NCBI GenBank assembly: GCA_036387255.1
Contig: DASVUC010000124.1
Coordinates: 1-64,000 of the forward strand
Direction: 5' to 3'
Length of the DNA stretch: 64,000 nucleotides
Source of the DNA: DASVUC01 sp036387255
GTDB taxonomy: Bacteria; Planctomycetota; Phycisphaerae; Tepidisphaerales; Tepidisphaeraceae
The translations under genes and the position numbers were made by a program. Below are positions 59,981-64,000 of this stretch, piece by piece; position 1 is the stretch's first letter; every line of letters begins with the position of its first letter. The notes beneath the pieces were generated by a model, which saw nothing but the letters and a program-made list of their open reading frames with translations, searched no databases and was not told the DNA's origin.

Positions 59981-62506
59981 GTGGAGAATTTGTTCGGCGA
60001 GCTTGATATTGAAGATGCGCCGGCGGCGCCCATGCCGGAGGGGCCGTTCGCGGCGGTGGCGCTGGAGCAGGGGATCGATCGGCTGCTGGATTATTCGATT
60101 CCGAAACGGCTGATCGACTTGCTTCATGTCGGTCAGCTCGTGAAGGTGCCGTTGGGGCGGAAGAATCGGACTACCAAGGGGTACGTGGTGTCGATCAATG
60201 CGACGACGACCTATCCGAAGATCAAACCGGTCGCGGGCATAGAAGATGAGCGCGTGCTGGTTCCGCCGAAGCTGATGGAGCTGGCTCGGTGGATGAGCCG
60301 GTATTACGTGACGCCGCTGGGTGTGGTGCTGGACAGTGTGATTCCGGCGGCGGTGAAGAAGCAGATTGGGGTGGGGTATCTGAAGATGGTGCGGCTGGCG
60401 AAGCCGCGAGAGGCGATTCAGGAAATCCTCGAGAAGACGAAGGCTCCTAAGCGGCGAGCGACCTTGGCACGGTTGCTGCTGCTGGAAGAGAATCAGTCGA
60501 TCGAACTGGTGAAGCTGGCGAGCGAGGCGGGGACGAAATCGGCGACAGTGCGAAAACTGGCGAAGAGTGGGTTGATCACGATCACGTCGCAGGTGGATTT
60601 TCCGCGGTTGACGGCGGGGGTGCGGGACGGGGCGGGGGTGGAAGCGGATATTGAGCTGAATGAAGAGCAGAAGAAGGTGCTTGAGGCGCTGTTGCCGAAG
60701 CTGAGTCGAGGCGGGGAGGCGCGAGCAAGTGGGAGTTCTAGCGCTGATGCCGAAAGAGCGCTCGCCCTACCCTCTCCGGGAGTCACGGGAGAGGGGAAAG
60801 AAGCGGCCGGTGGCGCGGCGGGATTCAGCGTTTCGCTGCTGCATGGGGTGACCGGGTCGGGGAAGACGGAGGTTTATCTTCAGTGCATTCGGAAGGTGGT
60901 GGAGGGCGGGAGGCAGGCGATTGTGCTGGTGCCGGAAATTGCGCTGACGCCTCAGACGGTGCGGCGGTTCACGGCACGCTTCAAGCGCGTTGCGATCTTG
61001 CACAGTGGGCTGACGTCGTCTGAGCGGCATCGGTATTGGCAGCAAATCTCAACCGGGATGGCGGATGTGGTGGTGGGGGCGCGCAGCGCGATCTTCGCTC
61101 CTGTTCCGGAGCTTGGGATCATCGTCGTGGATGAGGAGCACGAGGCTTCGTACAAGCAGGATACGGCGCCGCGGTACCAGGGGCGGGATGTGGCGATCAA
61201 GCGCGGGCAGATTGAGGGAGTGCCGGTGATTTTGGGGAGTGCGACGCCGTCGCTGGAAAGCTACGGGAAGGCGGCGCGCGAGGGGGAAAGTTCTGTTCAA
61301 TACAAAAAAGCCCTCACCCTGCCCTCTCCCGGAGTACCGGGAGAGGGGAAGACCAGTGCAGCGCCGACGTGGCAACTGCTTACGATGCCTTCGCGAGTGC
61401 GGGGGCTGGCGCTTCCGCATATTGAGCTGATCGACATGAAGATCGCCAACCGGTATCGCCGGGGCGTGCACTTAATCTCTGAGCGGCTGGAGCATTTGCT
61501 GCGGGCGACGGTGGAGTCGAAGAAGCAGGCGATTTTGCTCTTGAATCGGCGAGGTTACTCCAACTTTGTTTACTGCGTTTCGTGCGGGAACGTCGTGTCG
61601 TGCAAGTACTGCGACAAGACGATGACCTACCACCGGGCGGCGGGGACGCATGCGAAGAATGCCTCGGCGGCGGAGGGGGTGCATACGGGGACGCTTCATT
61701 GCCATTACTGTTTGGCGGTGAATCCGCTGCCGGCGAATTGCCCGGTTTGTCAGAAGAAGCTTTCGCTGTTCGGGCTGGGAACACAGCGGGTGGAAGAGGA
61801 GATTCAGCGGAAGTTTCCGGAATTGAGGTATTCGCGGGTGGATTCGGATTCCATGCGCTCGAGCAAAGATTACGAGGAGACGCTGAAGCGGTTTGGGAAT
61901 AACGAAATCCAGGTGCTGCTGGGGACGCAGATGATCGCCAAGGGTTTGGACTATCCGAACGTGACGCTCGTGGGTGTGGTGAGCGGGGATACGGCGCTGG
62001 CACTGCCGGACTTTCGGGCGAGCGAGCGAACCTTTCAGTTGATCACGCAGGTGGCGGGAAGAGCGGGGCGCGGGGATGCGCCGGGCCGGGTGGTGCTTCA
62101 GACGTTTATGCCTGAGGACCCGACAATCCAGGCGGCGATCAAGCAGGATTACGTGCGGTTTGCGAACAATGAGCTGAAGAATCGGCGCGAGGTGGGGCTG
62201 CCTCCTTTTGCGCGGATGGTGCGGATCGTGCTTCGGGATGAGGATCAGGAGAAGCTGTTCAAGCTTGCGGAAGAGCTGGGGGCGGCGCTGAGCGAGGAGG
62301 CGGCGAAGGAGGGCGATGCGGTGAAGCTGAAAGGGCCGATGCCTTGTGCGATCAATCGCATCGCGGGGTACCACCGGAACCAGATCGTGATGTTTGCGGC
62401 GGAGGCATCGCGGCTTCAGCGCATCCTGGCGGCGGCTCGGGAGAAGGGGGCGCTGTCGAAAACAGATCGCATCGCGGTGGATGTGGATCCAACTTCGCTG
62501 CTCTAG
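59981..62506 (+). CDS. priA: Primosomal protein N' (PriA helicase)
   Basis: 841 residues from GTG 59981; no ribosome-binding site is seen, and an ATG at 59939 precedes the likely promoter. N-terminal DNA-binding domain (VALEQGIDRLLDYSIP). Helicase motifs are LLHGVTGSGKTEVYLQ, VVDEEHEASYKQD, and VLLGTQMIAKGLDYPNVTLV. Zinc site: CVSCGNVVSCKYC, later CHYC and CPVC, with an extra AAGTHAKNASAAEGVHTG loop. Two dispersed palindromes are read in frame as ALALPSPGVTGEGK and ALTLPSPGVPGEGK. It restarts stalled replication forks. Confidence 0.93.
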   Translation: MENLFGELDIEDAPAAPMPEGPFAAVALEQGIDRLLDYSIPKRLIDLLHVGQLVKVPLGRKNRTTKGYVVSINATTTYPKIKPVAGIEDERVLVPPKLMELARWMSRYYVTPLGVVLDSVIPAAVKKQIGVGYLKMVRLAKPREAIQEILEKTKAPKRRATLARLLLLEENQSIELVKLASEAGTKSATVRKLAKSGLITITSQVDFPRLTAGVRDGAGVEADIELNEEQKKVLEALLPKLSRGGEARASGSSSADAERALALPSPGVTGEGKEAAGGAAGFSVSLLHGVTGSGKTEVYLQCIRKVVEGGRQAIVLVPEIALTPQTVRRFTARFKRVAILHSGLTSSERHRYWQQISTGMADVVVGARSAIFAPVPELGIIVVDEEHEASYKQDTAPRYQGRDVAIKRGQIEGVPVILGSATPSLESYGKAAREGESSVQYKKALTLPSPGVPGEGKTSAAPTWQLLTMPSRVRGLALPHIELIDMKIANRYRRGVHLISERLEHLLRATVESKKQAILLLNRRGYSNFVYCVSCGNVVSCKYCDKTMTYHRAAGTHAKNASAAEGVHTGTLHCHYCLAVNPLPANCPVCQKKLSLFGLGTQRVEEEIQRKFPELRYSRVDSDSMRSSKDYEETLKRFGNNEIQVLLGTQMIAKGLDYPNVTLVGVVSGDTALALPDFRASERTFQLITQVAGRAGRGDAPGRVVLQTFMPEDPTIQAAIKQDYVRFANNELKNRREVGLPPFARMVRIVLRDEDQEKLFKLAEELGAALSEEAAKEGDAVKLKGPMPCAINRIAGYHRNQIVMFAAEASRLQRILAAAREKGALSKTDRIAVDVDPTSLL
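60761..60796. repeat. Dispersed palindrome in priA (copy 2)
   Basis: CTCGCCCTACCCTCTCCGGG...CGGGAGAGGGG. It lies between the N-terminal domain and the Walker A region and is translated as LALPSPGVTGEGK. Confidence 0.88.
61310..61352. repeat. Dispersed palindrome in priA (copy 3)
   Basis: CCCTCACCCTGCCCTCTCCC...GGGAGAGGGG, identical in its stem to the intergenic copy at 24119-24160. Translated as LTLPSPGVPGEGK in the helicase core. Confidence 0.9.
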
Positions 62507-62552
62507 CTGCTGCGAGCATGAGAGGTCAGACGTCGCCAATGGGACGTCGCCT

Positions 62553-63203
62553 TCAGCGCTTCAGCTTTTTCTCAATGTCGTGTGCAAGTTCTCGCTCGAG
62601 CATGCGATCTCTGCCGGTGGCGTACCAGTAGACGTGGGGGAGGTAGACGCCGCGGTCGGTCTCTCTGGTGCCGAGGGTTGGATTTTTTGGGGTGGCCATC
62701 GAGGAGCGCAGGTAGGCTTCGGAGCTGATGGGTTGCTCGGCTTGCGCGTAGCGTTCAACGAGCACGCAGGGGGACATGACGAATTTACCGCCTTCGCGCT
62801 CGATCTCGAACCGCACGGTTCGACGGTAGGTGGCGATGGAGTTGTTGGCGACGCCCGCGGCATCGCCGGTGTTGTGGGCCCAGAGTTCAAAGAATTGCTG
62901 GCCCACGAGGGGCTCGGTGGTCATCAGTCCGCTGCGGAGTTCCTGCCGGTCCAGGCGAAAGCCGTACTCGCGGGCAACGTCGGCGCAGGCGTTCCAGAGC
63001 TTGGTGAAGCTTGGCCCCGTCACCGTCACCACCGCGGGTTGGGTTGTCCAGTAATAGGGCTGGGTCGTTACAAGGTTGGCGGGAGTTGTGGTGGGCGTGG
63101 TGATGGGCGGCATGGGCGCATCGGAAACTGCACAGCCGGCGCCGGAGAGGGCGAGCTTGATGCAGCAGAGCACCACAATCGACAGCGGGATGGAGCGACG
63201 CAT
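62553..63203 (-). CDS. Lipoprotein of unknown function
   Basis: 216 residues. N-terminus RRSIPLSIVVLCCIKLALSG followed by AGC is a lipoprotein signal. A Thr/Pro-rich linker (ITTPTTTPANLVTTQP) leads to a soluble domain with SFTKLWNACADVAREYGFRL and YRRTVRFEIEREGGKFVM. The C-terminal helix holds ERELAHDIEKKLKR. No family recognised. Convergent with priA. Confidence 0.65.
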   Translation of the reverse strand: MRRSIPLSIVVLCCIKLALSGAGCAVSDAPMPPITTPTTTPANLVTTQPYYWTTQPAVVTVTGPSFTKLWNACADVAREYGFRLDRQELRSGLMTTEPLVGQQFFELWAHNTGDAAGVANNSIATYRRTVRFEIEREGGKFVMSPCVLVERYAQAEQPISSEAYLRSSMATPKNPTLGTRETDRGVYLPHVYWYATGRDRMLERELAHDIEKKLKR

Positions 63204-63396
63204 CGGGTGAGTTTATACCGCCATCGAGAGGAGCGTGCGAGACAGTCGGAGGGACTTCACCATCCCGTGCAACCTTGTGCGGGATTGTCCGTCTGAGCAT
63301 CGGCAGGACATTCACCTGGAGACGTCTGGGTGAGGCGCAGTTTATTGTTGTGTCCTCAGCACCGCGGGTTACGATAGAATCGTCAGGGAGATCCAC

Positions 63397-64000
63397 ATGA
63401 AGGCGCTATTCCGTTCCTCTTGGCTGGGGTCCGCCGCGGCGGCGGTGGTTTCTGCAACAGCGCTGGCAGCGCCGGCGACGCAGCCTTCGGCTGGGTTGGA
63501 TCCGGAATTGCTGTCACCGACGAAGCTGACCAGCGCGCGAGGGGATGTCGATGCGGAGGGAGGTTATGCGGCTCCCGCTTTTGGCGACGTCGACGGGGAC
63601 GGGGTGAAAGATCTGCTCGTGGGGCAGTTCAAAGATGGCTCGTGCAAGGTGTACAAGAACGTTGGCACGAATGAGAAGCCGAACTTCGCAAAGTGGGTTT
63701 GGCTCAAGGCGCAGGGGGATTACGCCCATGTCGGCTATGGCTGAGCGATCGCCCTGATGAGTCCACAGTTGGTGGACCTCGATAACGACGGCAACCTCGA
63801 TCTTCTCTCCGGCTCTTATGCTCCGGGGGAGCTGTTTCTCTTCCGCAACCGGGGGGACCAAACGTTTGCGCGGCCGAAGCGCGTGCGCGACAAGGACGGC
63901 GCGTGCATCACCGTTGGCGCGGGCACGACTGCGTTCGCGGCTGATTGGGACGATGACCGCAGGCCAGACATCATCGTCGGGACGATGAGCGGCGAGCTGT
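63397..64000 (+). CDS. FG-GAP/VCBS repeat secreted protein with in-frame TGA (candidate selenoprotein), partial
   Basis: Signal peptide to about residue 25 (AAAAVVSATALAAPA). FG-GAP/VCBS units: FGDVDGDGVKDLLVGQFKD, then VDLDNDGNLDLLSGSY and DWDDDRRPDIIVGTMSG. A TGA at 63742-63744 (codon 116) interrupts them, but the same frame is open for the remaining 256 bases of the window and continues the repeat pattern (HVGYG-TGA-AIALMSPQLVD). A hairpin 14 bases after the TGA fits bacterial SECIS rules. It is either a Sec-containing protein, a readthrough, or a gene with a nonsense mutation. The 3' end lies outside the window. Confidence 0.7.
63759..63780 (+). promoter_or_regulatory. bSECIS-like hairpin after the TGA
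   Basis: GAGTCCAC-AGTTG-GTGGACCTC: eight base pairs with one bulged C (63777) and a five-base apical loop. G is the second loop base (63768), followed by T. Twenty-two bases lie between the TGA and the loop, within the 16-37 range reported for bacterial SECIS elements. Confidence 0.55.

Overview
The window looks like chromosome of a planctomycete, most likely a Phycisphaerae/Tepidisphaerales-type bacterium. The support is family-level: PEP-CTERM sorted beta-helix and glycoside hydrolase proteins with dockerin-like repeats, a HYExAFE-family protein, an FG-GAP/VCBS secreted protein, and several short dispersed palindromes of a kind I associate with these genomes. No rRNA or marker gene is present, so the placement is inference.

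Layout. 1-406: right end of a helix-turn-helix gene cut by the window edge. 734-2740: PEP-CTERM surface protein. 2990-11664: seventeen small genes, all on the minus strand, each separated by a ~90-100 bp imperfect palindrome that fits an integron attC site; no integrase is in the window, so this is a CALIN-like cassette array. In many cassettes the stop codon lies in one core box, and in four the start codon lies in the other. 11.7-14.0 kb: unclassified membrane and zinc-ribbon genes. 14.0-17.8 kb: a small island (FRP-like protein, small DUF4177-like protein, membrane protein plus SPFH protein) bounded by a damaged copy of the 3' end of clpC and by clpC itself.

17.8-30.0 kb is a conserved housekeeping block: clpC, a YbaL-type K+/H+ antiporter, a MATE exporter, ileS, purN, doxX, proC and xdhC. 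tRNA-fMet, a probable recombinase remnant and tRNA-Val follow. 31.6-44.7 kb holds a GcvR-like ACT protein, two secreted carbohydrate-active proteins, a truncated globin diverging from a baeRF protein, tRNA-Asp, a CCA-adding-type nucleotidyltransferase, rsmD, a HYExAFE protein, a NIL protein, a sensor kinase and recR. 44.8-57.5 kb holds an RluA-type pseudouridine synthase, an amidohydrolase, a KaiC-like ATPase overlapping a hybrid histidine kinase gene, ROK, carbamate kinase followed by YgeY-type hydrolase, and a DUF502 protein. 57.6-62.5 kb holds trpB and priA; priA carries two copies of a dispersed palindrome in frame.

The right edge holds an FG-GAP protein whose reading frame runs through a TGA at 63742-63744 followed by a hairpin that fits the bacterial SECIS rules. 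It is a candidate new selenoprotein and, with the cassette array, the main lead in this window.
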